Shown: positions 34,453-43,606 of the stretch, piece after piece
How positions within the stretch are numbered: position 1 is the first letter of the stretch
Layout: the number at the start of each line of letters is the position of its first letter
Source of the DNA: Armatimonadota bacterium
GTDB taxonomy: Bacteria > Armatimonadota > UBA10988
Direction: 5' to 3'
Length of the DNA: 64,000 nucleotides
Assembly: GCA_016235455.1 (NCBI GenBank)
Contig: JACRKZ010000032.1
Coordinates: 1-64,000 of the forward strand
Notes under the pieces: model-generated
Seen by the model: only the letters and a program-made list of their open reading frames with translations
Database searches by the model: none
What the model was told of the DNA's origin: nothing
Made by a program: the position numbers and the translations under genes

Positions 34453-35173
34453 GCCCGATTCGAGTCAGATCGCCGACGGGAGTTGCCGGCCATACCGACT
34501 CTTCTGGCACCAGATCCGCCTGGCAGATGGCCAGGATTGGCCCATTCGCCAATGTGACGCAACCGTGAACGGAGTCGCGACTCCAACGCCAAGGCAGAGG
34601 CGCTCGGCGCGCCTCGCGAGGGTTGGCAGATGACCACGGCGACACGAGCGGCGAGCACTACGGTGGCGATGGAAGTAGGCGCGGCCTTGACCCGCCGCAC
34701 GCCTTCCGTCAAGCCCTCGCTGGGCTCGCGGCGCAACGCCTCCGACGACCGCCGACCGCTCTACAACGCGCCCATGAGCGACACCGTTGCCCGCGCCGCA
34801 GCGCTCGGCGTCCACGACACGCCATCCATCTACCACCGCGACCAGCCACGGATCATTGGCGCGCTGTTGGATGCTTACAGCTAGCGCCGCGCCACAGCAG
34901 CCGCTCACGGGACCTGCTGGCGCCGCCTCCGGGCGCACCGGCGGCCCATTGCGTCCCGTCCCTACCGTTCAGACATGCCGCACGCCGCAGTCGCACGCCT
35001 GGCCCTGGCGCGGCTGACCAGATCCACGCCGCATCGCGTCATGTCCGTTGGTCCAATTCCAGTTGATCTTCACACTGCGACATGTTATAGCCCTTCTGTA
35101 AGGCTCATTGCTCGTACGATTCGGCACGCCGGCTATCGTTCCCGGTGATGAGTCGGCCAGAGGGGCCAGCGCG
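34453..35173. other. 720-bp region with no confident gene
   Basis: It separates the two-component operon from the LpxB-like operon. The + strand frame 34630-34884 (84 aa) is the only one that looks mildly protein-like. Bases 35085-35100 are locally A+T-rich. TATCGT at 35134-35139 is a possible -10 for the downstream operon. No tRNA or strong repeat was seen. Confidence 0.5.
34630..34884 (+). CDS. Doubtful small hypothetical protein
   Basis: 84 aa, no recognised family. The C-terminal 36 residues (from SDTVARAAALGVHDTPS to IIGALLDAYS) read like an ordinary soluble protein, but the first half is Thr/Arg-rich and atypical. A weak GAGGG lies about 10 nt before the ATG. Listed because nothing else fills the gap; a long minus-strand frame also covers it. 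Confidence 0.2.
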   Translation: MTTATRAASTTVAMEVGAALTRRTPSVKPSLGSRRNASDDRRPLYNAPMSDTVARAAALGVHDTPSIYHRDQPRIIGALLDAYS

Positions 35174-36322
35174 ATGAGTTTGGACACCATTGCCGTCATC
35201 TCTGTCGGACCGACGGGCGATGCCCGGGCCAGCCGCATTGCCAGCCACATCCACGACCTGAGCCCGACGACGACCATTGTGGGCGCCGGTGGCAGCCAGC
35301 TGGGCCGCGTCGCCCATCACTTGCTGTGCGACACGTCGCAACTCAGCGTCTGGGACAGCACGGGCCTGACCGCACAGGTCCGCGGGATCACACTGGGCAA
35401 CTACCGCCCACAGGCCTGGGTATTCGTCGATTCCTGGCGTGTGGTGCCCGTGCTGCGGTCGATGGGCCTGCTCGCCAACGGCCATCGGGTGGCCTGCTTC
35501 GGCGCGCTTGACAGGGAGAGCCGACGCGACTGCTCGCCGATCGTCGCTGAGTTCCTGGAAGCGGTGGCCGGCCTCGCCCACGTGTGGGTCAGCACCGACT
35601 ATGACTGGGAGCACGCCCTCCTGGCGGCGTCGGGGCAATGCGATGCCTTCTGGCTGGGCCACTGGGCAGCGCAGGGCGCGCATGACTGGCAACTGAGCCA
35701 TCTGGAGCGTCACAGCAGCAACAGGCTGGTGCTATTGCCAGGCGGGCGCGCGGCTGAGGTCGAGGCGTCGCTGCCGGTCTTCCTGGCCGCGGCGCGCATT
35801 GTCTGCGCGGCACAGCCCCGCCTGATGGCCGCCGTGTGCACCGCGCCCGATGTCGATCCTCACCTGTATGCACGCCTGACAGCCATGCACTTCCCGGTCG
35901 CGGAACTGATCCATGGCACTGGCGCCTCCACCCGCTACCGAGCGATGCATGACTCAGCGGTGGCGTTGGTGTGCAGTGGTACGGCCGCGCTCGAGGCAGC
36001 CATGCTCGGCACACCGATGGTGGTCGCGTACGACGCGCCGCCACACATCAGGCAGCGCTATGTGGCTCGTCGCGCGCTGGGCCAAGTGCCCGAGTTGCTG
36101 TCGCTGCCCAACGTCATTCTCGGCAGCAGCCACGTGCCTGAACTGCTGGCGGAGCCGGCGCCGCAGATCGCGCTGGCAGTGCTGGGCATCCTGCGCGACG
36201 CCTCGGCGGCGGGCCGGGCCATAGAGGTGGCCAACCGACTGGCCGCACAGCTCTGCCCGGCGGGCGCGGAGCGCAGGTTGGTGGCGTTGCTCACGGGCCT
36301 GCTCAAGGTGGAGGGAGACTGA
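35174..36322 (+). CDS. LpxB-like glycosyltransferase (lipid A disaccharide synthase family)
   Basis: 382 aa, the usual LpxB length. Family landmarks in order: an N-terminal glycine-rich segment (ISVGPTGDARAS, in place of the typical SGDxxGA), RLVLLPGGRAAEVEASLP, VALVCSGTAALEAAMLGTPMVVAYDAP, LPNVILGSSHVPELL. LpxB (GT19) joins UDP-diacylglucosamine and lipid X into the lipid A disaccharide on the inner membrane. The N-terminal half is divergent, so a different lipid or sugar acceptor is possible. GAGGGG 8 nt before the ATG at 35174 supports the start. It is coupled by TGATG to the FIST gene. No other lpx gene is nearby. Confidence 0.72.
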   Translation: MSLDTIAVISVGPTGDARASRIASHIHDLSPTTTIVGAGGSQLGRVAHHLLCDTSQLSVWDSTGLTAQVRGITLGNYRPQAWVFVDSWRVVPVLRSMGLLANGHRVACFGALDRESRRDCSPIVAEFLEAVAGLAHVWVSTDYDWEHALLAASGQCDAFWLGHWAAQGAHDWQLSHLERHSSNRLVLLPGGRAAEVEASLPVFLAAARIVCAAQPRLMAAVCTAPDVDPHLYARLTAMHFPVAELIHGTGASTRYRAMHDSAVALVCSGTAALEAAMLGTPMVVAYDAPPHIRQRYVARRALGQVPELLSLPNVILGSSHVPELLAEPAPQIALAVLGILRDASAAGRAIEVANRLAAQLCPAGAERRLVALLTGLLKVEGD

Positions 36323-39249
36323 TGGTGACACACAACAGCAACTCGGCGCCTCGCTTCATCGAGGCCGGCCAAGCCCTCCTCAAACTCGACCCAGAGGCCC
36401 CCCTGCACGAGCAGGGCAAACGCGTCTACGCACAGGCCATGGAGTCGGCGTGCGATCTGCCTGTGCAACTGGCCCTGGTCTGGGCGCCGCCGCTCGGTCT
36501 GGACGAACACCGGCACGCCGAACTGCTGGCGGGCATGCGTGAGGCGGCCATGGGTGAAGTCGCGGAGGACGAGGACCAAGTGCCGCCCATGCTCGGCTGC
36601 ACGGCGCCGTGGGTGCTGGGCGGAGCCGCACCGATCGCCCATCAGGACAGTGTCGTGGTCACCGTGCTGCGGGCTCGTACGGAGTACTTCTCGGTGCTGC
36701 TCGGTGTCGGCGAGGATGCCGTCCAGTCGCCCGAGGCAGCAGCGCTGCTGGCCTGTGCGCGGGCCGACATCAGCGCCGCGTCGATGGCGCGATGCGACGG
36801 CCTGGTGCTGTCCATCCTACCGGGCCTGCGGCACGGCGCGGACGGTGACACCGACCGGCTGCGACCCACGGACAACAGCGACGCGCGCCTCGTCAAGCAG
36901 ATCCTGGCCGTGCTGGGCTCGTCGGGTGCCAGCACCTTCAGCGTCTTCGGCGGCAGCAGCGCGGACCGCTCAGGCGGTCGCGTGAGCTGGCAGTACGCCA
37001 TGTTCCGGCCCTTCCGGGACAGCGTCGTGGTGGCCAAGGTGATGACCCGGCTCAACTTCGGCATGGGCATCAGCCACGGGTTCAGCCTGGAGCCCAATCC
37101 CATCCGCGTCACAGGCGCGGAGCCGGATGAGACCCGCATCATCGCCGAGCTTGACGGCCAGCCCGCCGGCCAGCGCGTGCGCATGTCGCCCCAGCAGCCT
37201 GTCATCCTCGGGCTGATGGACGCACAGCTGGTGTACGGCCCACAGAAGCTGTATATCAACGGGGAGAACGACGAGCAGGCCATCGTCAACTGGCCGGTGG
37301 CCTCCAGCGGCATCGCCCACGAGATGAGCCTGACCCGGGCCGGCGCACTGCGAGCGGTCGATGAGGCCAGTCGACAGGTCGCCATCCGTGGCATGTTGGC
37401 CCGACCCAAGTTCGCACTGGCTATCGCCTGCGCGGGCCGCGCGTCCGTGGTCGACGACCCGGGCCTGCCCAGGCTGGAGTCGGAGCGACTGCGCCGACTG
37501 TGGGGCGACCAGGTCACCGTGACCGGATTCTATGCGCGCGGCGAGCTGTGCCGCACGGCGGGCCACGCTGACTACGCCGAGAACTACGCCTATGCGCTGC
37601 TGGTGATCGATGACGAGCTGTACCCGACCGTTCGCATGCGCCAGCGCCTGTCGTTCATCGACGACATGCGGCTGCGCCTGGCGGCCGCGGTCTCCGAGGC
37701 CCGCCAGGCCACCAGCCCCGAGGAGGTGGTGATCCGTGCGCTGCGCGCCCTGGAGCCGCCGCACGCTTCGCCCGGCGGCTGGCCGGCGCTGGGCGGCATG
37801 GTCAGCATGCTGCAACCCATGACCGGCGCGCAGCAGCACATCGTGGGCTACAAGGCCACCAGCCGCTGGGACGCCATCCGCCAGGCCACGAACGTATCGC
37901 GCACCGGTGATGACCAGGACATCCTCTCGCTCGTGCTCAACAGCGACGAGCCGCAGTTCATCCCCAACTCGCTCACCGACCCACGAGTCAGTCGCTTCCG
38001 CATGAACCTGGCCAAGCCGGGCCCCTCTGATACCGGCCCGGGTGTTCAGGGACAGGTGGTGATGCGGCTGGTCCATCCGCGCACGCACATGCCGATCGGC
38101 ACGCTGCAGGTAGAACTGCCGCTGGGCTACGCGCCAATGCCGATCGAGATCCGCATCGTGGCCGACTACGCGCGGCAGATCTCCGCCGCGTTCTGTGAGG
38201 CCGTGGAGCAACGCGAACGCATCAACCGCCTGACCCGGCTCGCGGCCCTGGTGCTCAAGACGGATCTGTCGGACGCCCTGAGCACGCTGGCCAAGGTGGC
38301 ACGCGAAGCGCTCTCGGGTGACTGGTGTTGCCTCGGCGTCACTGGCCTGCCCTGCACGGCGACCGCCGACACCCCGCCCAAGGCCATCGAGTTGATCGCC
38401 AACTGCGATCCGGTGGCCGCCGAGCAGTGGGCCGACGACAACGGCCATCGCTACGCGTCATCGCGCTGCCCGGCATGGCCCTCGCCGGCGCTGGTCCAGA
38501 TCATGGTCGGCCCGGCCCTCGCTGAGCAGCCGTTCGGCGTAGCGGCGATGCGCTACCTGCTGGCCCAACTGGTGAGCGTGGTCAGCATCGGCCTGGCGCG
38601 CGAGAGTACACGGCGCGTGCCGTCACTGGCGGAAGAGGAGTACCGCGTGGTCAAGCGTGTCCACGACCTGCTCGACCACCACGCCAGTGCGCTCCTCGAT
38701 CTGGCCGACACCGAAGGGCACACCGAGGCAATCGTGCGCAGTCGCTGCCGCAACCTCTACGGTGACCTGACCGAACTGCGCGATCTGGTGCGGAACCTGG
38801 TGGCACCGCTGGGCTACGCCCGACGCGACACGCGGCGCCAGGTGCGCACCGTCGACCTCTGCGAGTTGGCCGGCGCCGCCGCTGCGGACTGGCGTCGCCG
38901 CACCGGGCGGCGAGCCGAACTGGCCATGCCACGCTCATTGCCGGTGTTGGTCACCGAGGTACCGCTGAAGCAGGCGCTGCTGTGGCTGCTGCGCATCTTC
39001 GAGGCGCTGCCGGGCACCTCGGTGCGCATCGCCGTAGCCGCCGAACCGCCAGCGGGCGTCGTAACTATCACGCTGTCACCCGACCCGGGCGATGCCCCTG
39101 CCGCAGCCGGCGCGGCCGGCGACGACAACTCAACCAAGCGGGCGCTGTACGTCTACCAGGCTGGGCGAGCCGCCTTGGGCTTTGGGGGCTCGCTGGAGCG
39201 ACCCGACCACCACTGCTACATCTTGCGCATACCGTACGACCCCGGCTAA
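36322..39249 (+). CDS. FIST-GAF sensor protein with degenerate histidine kinase module
   Basis: 975 aa, no signal peptide. FIST N-domain (about 45-300) with GCTAPWVLGG, LSILPGL, SVFGGSSADRSGG, ISHGFSLEP and VTGAEPDETRIIAELDGQPAG; FIST C-domain (about 305-430) with LAIACAGRASV and VTGFYARGELC. FIST domains are thought to bind small ligands such as amino acids. GAF-like regions follow (about 455-640 and perhaps 640-765). The last 200 residues look like a kinase: a dimerisation helix with RVHDLLDHHASALLDL, an ATPase-like segment LKQALLWLLRIFEALP where the N-box Asn is absent, and GFGGSLERPDHHCYILRIP. ATP binding is therefore doubtful. It overlaps the LpxB-like stop (TGATG). No response regulator is adjacent. 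Confidence 0.78.
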   Translation: MVTHNSNSAPRFIEAGQALLKLDPEAPLHEQGKRVYAQAMESACDLPVQLALVWAPPLGLDEHRHAELLAGMREAAMGEVAEDEDQVPPMLGCTAPWVLGGAAPIAHQDSVVVTVLRARTEYFSVLLGVGEDAVQSPEAAALLACARADISAASMARCDGLVLSILPGLRHGADGDTDRLRPTDNSDARLVKQILAVLGSSGASTFSVFGGSSADRSGGRVSWQYAMFRPFRDSVVVAKVMTRLNFGMGISHGFSLEPNPIRVTGAEPDETRIIAELDGQPAGQRVRMSPQQPVILGLMDAQLVYGPQKLYINGENDEQAIVNWPVASSGIAHEMSLTRAGALRAVDEASRQVAIRGMLARPKFALAIACAGRASVVDDPGLPRLESERLRRLWGDQVTVTGFYARGELCRTAGHADYAENYAYALLVIDDELYPTVRMRQRLSFIDDMRLRLAAAVSEARQATSPEEVVIRALRALEPPHASPGGWPALGGMVSMLQPMTGAQQHIVGYKATSRWDAIRQATNVSRTGDDQDILSLVLNSDEPQFIPNSLTDPRVSRFRMNLAKPGPSDTGPGVQGQVVMRLVHPRTHMPIGTLQVELPLGYAPMPIEIRIVADYARQISAAFCEAVEQRERINRLTRLAALVLKTDLSDALSTLAKVAREALSGDWCCLGVTGLPCTATADTPPKAIELIANCDPVAAEQWADDNGHRYASSRCPAWPSPALVQIMVGPALAEQPFGVAAMRYLLAQLVSVVSIGLARESTRRVPSLAEEEYRVVKRVHDLLDHHASALLDLADTEGHTEAIVRSRCRNLYGDLTELRDLVRNLVAPLGYARRDTRRQVRTVDLCELAGAAAADWRRRTGRRAELAMPRSLPVLVTEVPLKQALLWLLRIFEALPGTSVRIAVAAEPPAGVVTITLSPDPGDAPAAAGAAGDDNSTKRALYVYQAGRAALGFGGSLERPDHHCYILRIPYDPG

Positions 39250-39266
39250 CCGACCAGCCTGGCGCT

Positions 39267-40835
39267 TCAGCGCCCCACTTCCGCCACCAGCACATAGCCG
39301 TCCGCCGCACCGGCCAACTCGGCCTGCCGCGGCGCGATCAGCGGAGGACGCGTGGCCGCTGGATCGACCGGCGCCACGCCGGTGCCCACGATTGCCACGC
39401 GCGTCTCGCGCCGAGCCATGGCCAGCGGGCCGTCCACGCCAGGCAGCAGCGACCCGAACAGCAGGTCGCCCAGCGTCTCGGAGTAGATGGCGAAGTACGG
39501 GCCGCCACCGCCCTCTGGGCCGGTCCTGACCCAAGCATCGGGCGACTCGACGAAGGCGAACGCGGCACTGCCCACCACCGCCACGCGCCGGCCGCCGAGC
39601 AGGCAGGCGCCGTCGATGCGGCTGCTGTTGGGCTTGTCCTGGGACGGCTGGAACGAGGCCACATGGGTGGCGGCGTAGACTTCGGCCTTGGCGGTATCGA
39701 CTGCCAACAGCCAGCCATAGCTGCCCGCGCCCGCGCCGGCCAGGGAGTCGACAAAGCCCTGCCTGACTGGCGCCGGCTGGTCGAGGTTGGTCGGCTGGCG
39801 CCCGAAGACGCTGTTACCGCCGTCGCTCTGCCCCCAGGCCAGCACCTTGCCCTCGGCCAGCGGCGTCAGGCCGCGGACGCTGCTGTCGGCGACCAGCCGG
39901 TAGGCGTCGGGACCCACCTGCCGGCCGTCCCAGCGCCAGTACTGCCACTGTGCCCGGCCGACACGGTCGTAGGCCGTCAGAAGGGGCCGCTGCCAGGGCT
40001 CGCGACCGGTGAAGGCCGGCTCGTCGCCGCCGGTGTAGATGCGGCCCTGCCGCGGGTCTGCCGCCAGGAGCATGCCGCCCTTGGTCGGCCCGAGTTCGCG
40101 CGCCGCACCCGACCCGGCGTTGAGCGAATAGAGCCGGCCGTAGGCCTGAGCCACCAACTCCCTCTCACCGAGAATGCGGAACCGCGCGCCGACTCGCCCG
40201 CCAACCGGCCGCTCGACATCGGCGGCCTGCCGCTCGCCGCGCTCGAACACAGCGATCCAGTCGACCGCGGTCAAATCGGCGCGGCAGCGCATGACGAACA
40301 GGGCACTGCCGCCAGCAGCCATGGGCGAGGGCGGTCCCAGCTTGGCACCAGGCTGAGGGCGCGCCCAGTTGACGAAGGGATCGCGGCCCAGGCCACCCAG
40401 GTACAGTGCCCCATCGGCGCCGACCGCGGCTGAGGTGAAGACACCCATGCCCCAGCCCAGCCGTACCATGGCCTCAACCTTGGCCAGGTCCGGGCTCAGC
40501 CGCCACACGCAGCCGGCGCGGTTGGGGTTGGCGTGGTCGAGCAGGTGTCTGCCCGGGTCCGACCAGACCGGCGCGTCGCGGTAGTTGTCCGGCCCCCAGA
40601 CACGCGCGCCGGGCAGGCGCGGTCCCCAAGCGTTGCCGACGGCCAGCAGCGCGCCGCTGGGCTGGTAGCAGGCGGCCACCAGCTCTTCGGCGCCCGGGCC
40701 GCCCAGCCAGGTCGAGGCGATGATCTTGATCGCGCCGTCGGAGCCCTTGGCGCGAGCCGAGAGCTGGTGGTAGCGCGTCTCCTGGGCACCCAGGCAGGCG
40801 CCCATCAACAGCACCACCACCAGCACTCGTCGCAT
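39267..40835 (-). CDS. Secreted beta-propeller-like protein of unknown function
   Basis: 522 aa with a signal peptide (MRRVLVVVLLMGACLGAQ). Repeated G-A/V-L-Y/A-V-G blades (ADGALYLGGLGRDP, GRIYTGGDEPAF, GKVLAWGQSDGGNS, AEVYAATHVASF, RRVAVVGSAAFAFVES) indicate a propeller of SBBP/PQQ-like type. No catalytic motif. It starts 7 nt after the GH4 stop, so it is co-transcribed with that gene. An extracytoplasmic binding or enzymatic role tied to the GH4 substrate is inference. Confidence 0.72.
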   Translation of the reverse strand: MRRVLVVVLLMGACLGAQETRYHQLSARAKGSDGAIKIIASTWLGGPGAEELVAACYQPSGALLAVGNAWGPRLPGARVWGPDNYRDAPVWSDPGRHLLDHANPNRAGCVWRLSPDLAKVEAMVRLGWGMGVFTSAAVGADGALYLGGLGRDPFVNWARPQPGAKLGPPSPMAAGGSALFVMRCRADLTAVDWIAVFERGERQAADVERPVGGRVGARFRILGERELVAQAYGRLYSLNAGSGAARELGPTKGGMLLAADPRQGRIYTGGDEPAFTGREPWQRPLLTAYDRVGRAQWQYWRWDGRQVGPDAYRLVADSSVRGLTPLAEGKVLAWGQSDGGNSVFGRQPTNLDQPAPVRQGFVDSLAGAGAGSYGWLLAVDTAKAEVYAATHVASFQPSQDKPNSSRIDGACLLGGRRVAVVGSAAFAFVESPDAWVRTGPEGGGGPYFAIYSETLGDLLFGSLLPGVDGPLAMARRETRVAIVGTGVAPVDPAATRPPLIAPRQAELAGAADGYVLVAEVGR

Positions 40836-40842
40836 GGTCAGC

Positions 40843-42231
40843 TCACTTGTAGCCGGGCAGGAACTCGGCCTCGGCGTCGAACAGCTCGAGCGTCATGCGC
40901 TGCGCCTCGTCGGGCGTGCACACGGCGGCCACGAGCGGATCGAGCATCATGGCGTAGATGGCGGCCTGCTTGCTGCGCTCCACGGCCGCTTTGGCCGCCA
41001 GATCGAACATGGACATGTTCGACCGGCAGATGGCCGCCATCTGCTCGGGCAGGCGCCCGAACCGCGTCGGCTGAACGCCGTTCTGATTGATAACGCAGGC
41101 CACTTCCACGCAACCTTCGTGGTCCAGGTTCTCGATGAGCCCGCCGCGGTTGGCCACGTTGCCGTAGATGACCACCGGCTGGTTCTTCTCGCGACCTTCA
41201 ATGATCCACGAGGCGTACTCCCACGAGCGCTTGAGCTCCATCGTCTCCTCGCCCGCGGCGACCTTGATGCGGCGCTCGTCACAGGCCTTGCGCCAGCCCG
41301 GCCAGCAGTCGGCGTAGAAGCTGCTGCCGCCGAGATAGCCGTCGCGGCAGTAGCGCTTGAGCACTTCGGGCCGCTTGCGGTAGTACGGCAGATACTCCGA
41401 CAGATGGCCACTGGACTCGGTGATGAAGGCGCCGAAATGCAGCATCATGTCGCAGCGGACGGGGTCAGCCTCCCAGAACGGGCCGCCTTCCTCGCGCGCC
41501 TTCTCCATCAGCACCGGGTACAGGTCGGCGCCGTTGTGCTCCAGCTTGGTGAACCAGGCCAGATGGTTGACGCCGGCGCATTCCCAGACCATCTCCTCGG
41601 ACGGCACGCCGGCCCAGTGGGCCAGATGGTGGCTGGTGCCCTGCACCGAGTGGCACAGGCCGACCACCTGCATTCGGCTCACGCGCTGCGCGGCCAGACA
41701 CATCATGCTCATGGGGTTGGTGTAGTTGAGGACGATGGCGCGAGGGCATAGCTCCTCGGCGTCGCGCAGCATATCCAGGAACACGGGGATGGTGCGCAGA
41801 CCCTTGAACAGCCCGCCGGGCCCGATGGTATCGCCGATGCACTGGTCGACGCCGTACTTGGCGGGGATGTCGTTGTCGTGACGCACGCAGCCGAGCCCGC
41901 TGACCTCGATGCAGTTGACGATGTAGTGGCTGCCCGGCAGCGCCTCGCGGCGGTCGGTGGTGGCCTTCACGGTCCACACATCCGACTTGCCAACGCCGTC
42001 AAGCACCCAGTTGACCAGCTTCTCGGCGATGGCCAGCCGCTCAGGATCGATATCAACCAGCCAGATCTCACCGCCCTGGCTGCCGGGGATGAGGGCCACG
42101 TCCTTCATCAGATGCTCGGTGAAGCCGCTGCCGGCACCCATCATGGTGATGCGCAGCGGGCGCTTCATGGCGCCCTTCAGGCCGATCTCTTCCACGTTCT
42201 TCGTGTCGTCGCGTACGCTCTCGCGTGCCAT
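40843..42231 (-). CDS. GH4 family glycosidase (alpha-glucosidase/alpha-galactosidase type)
   Basis: 462 aa, cytoplasmic. GH4 enzymes use NAD+ and a divalent metal to cleave alpha- or beta-glycosides by an oxidation-elimination mechanism. Visible landmarks: the Rossmann fold ITMMGAGSGFTEHL, the acidic strand IWLVDIDPERL, NCIEVSGLG, the metal-ligand region VVGLCHSVQGTSHHLA and the conserved GVNHLAWF. The ATG at 42231 has AAGGAG about 6 nt upstream; an internal ATG at 42168 lies at the conserved domain start. It is divergent from the aminotransferase. It would act on imported oligosaccharides. Confidence 0.9.
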   Translation of the reverse strand: MARESVRDDTKNVEEIGLKGAMKRPLRITMMGAGSGFTEHLMKDVALIPGSQGGEIWLVDIDPERLAIAEKLVNWVLDGVGKSDVWTVKATTDRREALPGSHYIVNCIEVSGLGCVRHDNDIPAKYGVDQCIGDTIGPGGLFKGLRTIPVFLDMLRDAEELCPRAIVLNYTNPMSMMCLAAQRVSRMQVVGLCHSVQGTSHHLAHWAGVPSEEMVWECAGVNHLAWFTKLEHNGADLYPVLMEKAREEGGPFWEADPVRCDMMLHFGAFITESSGHLSEYLPYYRKRPEVLKRYCRDGYLGGSSFYADCWPGWRKACDERRIKVAAGEETMELKRSWEYASWIIEGREKNQPVVIYGNVANRGGLIENLDHEGCVEVACVINQNGVQPTRFGRLPEQMAAICRSNMSMFDLAAKAAVERSKQAAIYAMMLDPLVAAVCTPDEAQRMTLELFDAEAEFLPGYK

Positions 42232-42426
42232 GGGAACTCCTTATCGCTGACCTGGCGCTGTATCTGGTCTCGCCGGCCAACCCGCGCACGGGCCACGGCC
42301 CATTCGCCTTCGCCGGGCCACCTCCTACGGTGCCTTGTCCAATCTACCGCCATACACGCCGACCACCCGCCGACGCTTGCCTGTAACCACTTCTTGAGTC
42401 ATCCTCTAGGGATACAGGAGAATCCG

Positions 42427-43575
42427 ATGGTCGACTGGAACGCCTACCGCGCCGACTGGCCGTATCTGGCCGAGGGCAGCCTGTGGCTGCAGCATGCCGG
42501 CATCACGCCGCTGAACCTGCGTGTCATGCGCTCGGCCACGCGCTACATGGAGGAGTTCGCCAAGTCGCCCGGCCCGACCTATCGCCGCCTGTGGCATGCC
42601 GCCACCGATGGCGCGAGAGACAAGGTGGCCGCGTTCCTGGGCACGACCAGCGACCGCCTGGCACTGGTCAAGAACACCAGCCAGGGCATCATCCTGGTGG
42701 CCGAGGGGCTCAGCCTGCCCGCTGGCGCCAATGTCGTCACGTTGACCGGCGAATTCCCGTCCAATCGGCTGCCCTGGCGCAACCTGGAGCGCCGCGGAGT
42801 CGAGGTCCGCACGGTGCCGGCTGATGCGCACGGGCACTGTGACACCGACGCGGTGGCCGCGGCCATGGACGCGGGCACCGCCGTGCTGGCGGTGAGTTGG
42901 GTGCAGTACATCGACGGCTACCGCCAGGATCTGGCCTCGTTGGCCGAGCTGTGCCAGCGCTGGGGCGCGTTCCTGGTGGTCGACGCAATCCAGGGCGCGG
43001 GCGCCTTGCCGCTGTTCCTCGACGGTCTCGACGCGGTCATCGCCGGCGGGCACAAGTGGCTGTGCGGCACCGAGGGCGCCGGGTTCCTGTACCTGTCGCC
43101 ACGCCTGCTGGACGCGCTGACGCCGTGCAACGTGAGCTGGGGCTCCGTGGGTGACTGGATCTTCCGCGCCGGCGAGGAGTTGCTGGCGGAGGAGTCCCTG
43201 CCGCCGCTCAAGCCCACGGCCGAGCGCTTCGAAGAGGGCACGCCGAACGTCTGGGGCCAGATCATGCTGGGCGAGGCCGTGGACATGCTGTCCGAGATCG
43301 GCCTGCCGACCATCTGGCAGCGCATTGTCGCCGTGCAGGACCATTTCATTGAGGCTGCGCGCGCCAAGGGCTATCGGATCGACTCCAGCCTGCTCCCCAG
43401 CCAGAGATCGGGTATCATGGCCTTGGCGCACGAGCGGCACACGCCCGCGGAAATCGTGCGCGCGCTGGCCACCGACAACATCACCGCCATCCAGCGTGGC
43501 CAGGCGGTGCGCATCGCGGCCCACTTCTACATCAATGAGAGCGACATGGATCGCGTGGTGGCGGCCCTGCCTTAG
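42427..43575 (+). CDS. Class V aminotransferase (cysteine desulfurase/isopenicillin-N epimerase-like)
   Basis: 382 aa, cytoplasmic PLP enzyme. The PLP lysine is in AVIAGGHKWLCGTEG; the cofactor-binding Asp and Gln are in FLVVDAIQGAGALPL; VSWVQYIDGYRQDL is the usual strand before them. No active-site cysteine loop of a true desulfurase was identified, so the substrate is open. CAGGAG lies 8 nt before the ATG. The open frame continues upstream to 41878 but overlaps the divergent GH4 gene. It is followed 31 nt later by hflX. Confidence 0.88.
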   Translation: MVDWNAYRADWPYLAEGSLWLQHAGITPLNLRVMRSATRYMEEFAKSPGPTYRRLWHAATDGARDKVAAFLGTTSDRLALVKNTSQGIILVAEGLSLPAGANVVTLTGEFPSNRLPWRNLERRGVEVRTVPADAHGHCDTDAVAAAMDAGTAVLAVSWVQYIDGYRQDLASLAELCQRWGAFLVVDAIQGAGALPLFLDGLDAVIAGGHKWLCGTEGAGFLYLSPRLLDALTPCNVSWGSVGDWIFRAGEELLAEESLPPLKPTAERFEEGTPNVWGQIMLGEAVDMLSEIGLPTIWQRIVAVQDHFIEAARAKGYRIDSSLLPSQRSGIMALAHERHTPAEIVRALATDNITAIQRGQAVRIAAHFYINESDMDRVVAALP

Positions 43576-43606
43576 CAGATGCCGCCCGTCTGTCGATACC
43601 GTGTGT

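Noticed and set aside
34465..34938. 157-aa minus-strand frame in the 34.5-35 kb gap
   Set aside because: Arg/Ala-rich, no start signal, no domain; less protein-like than the competing plus-strand frame, which is itself doubtful.
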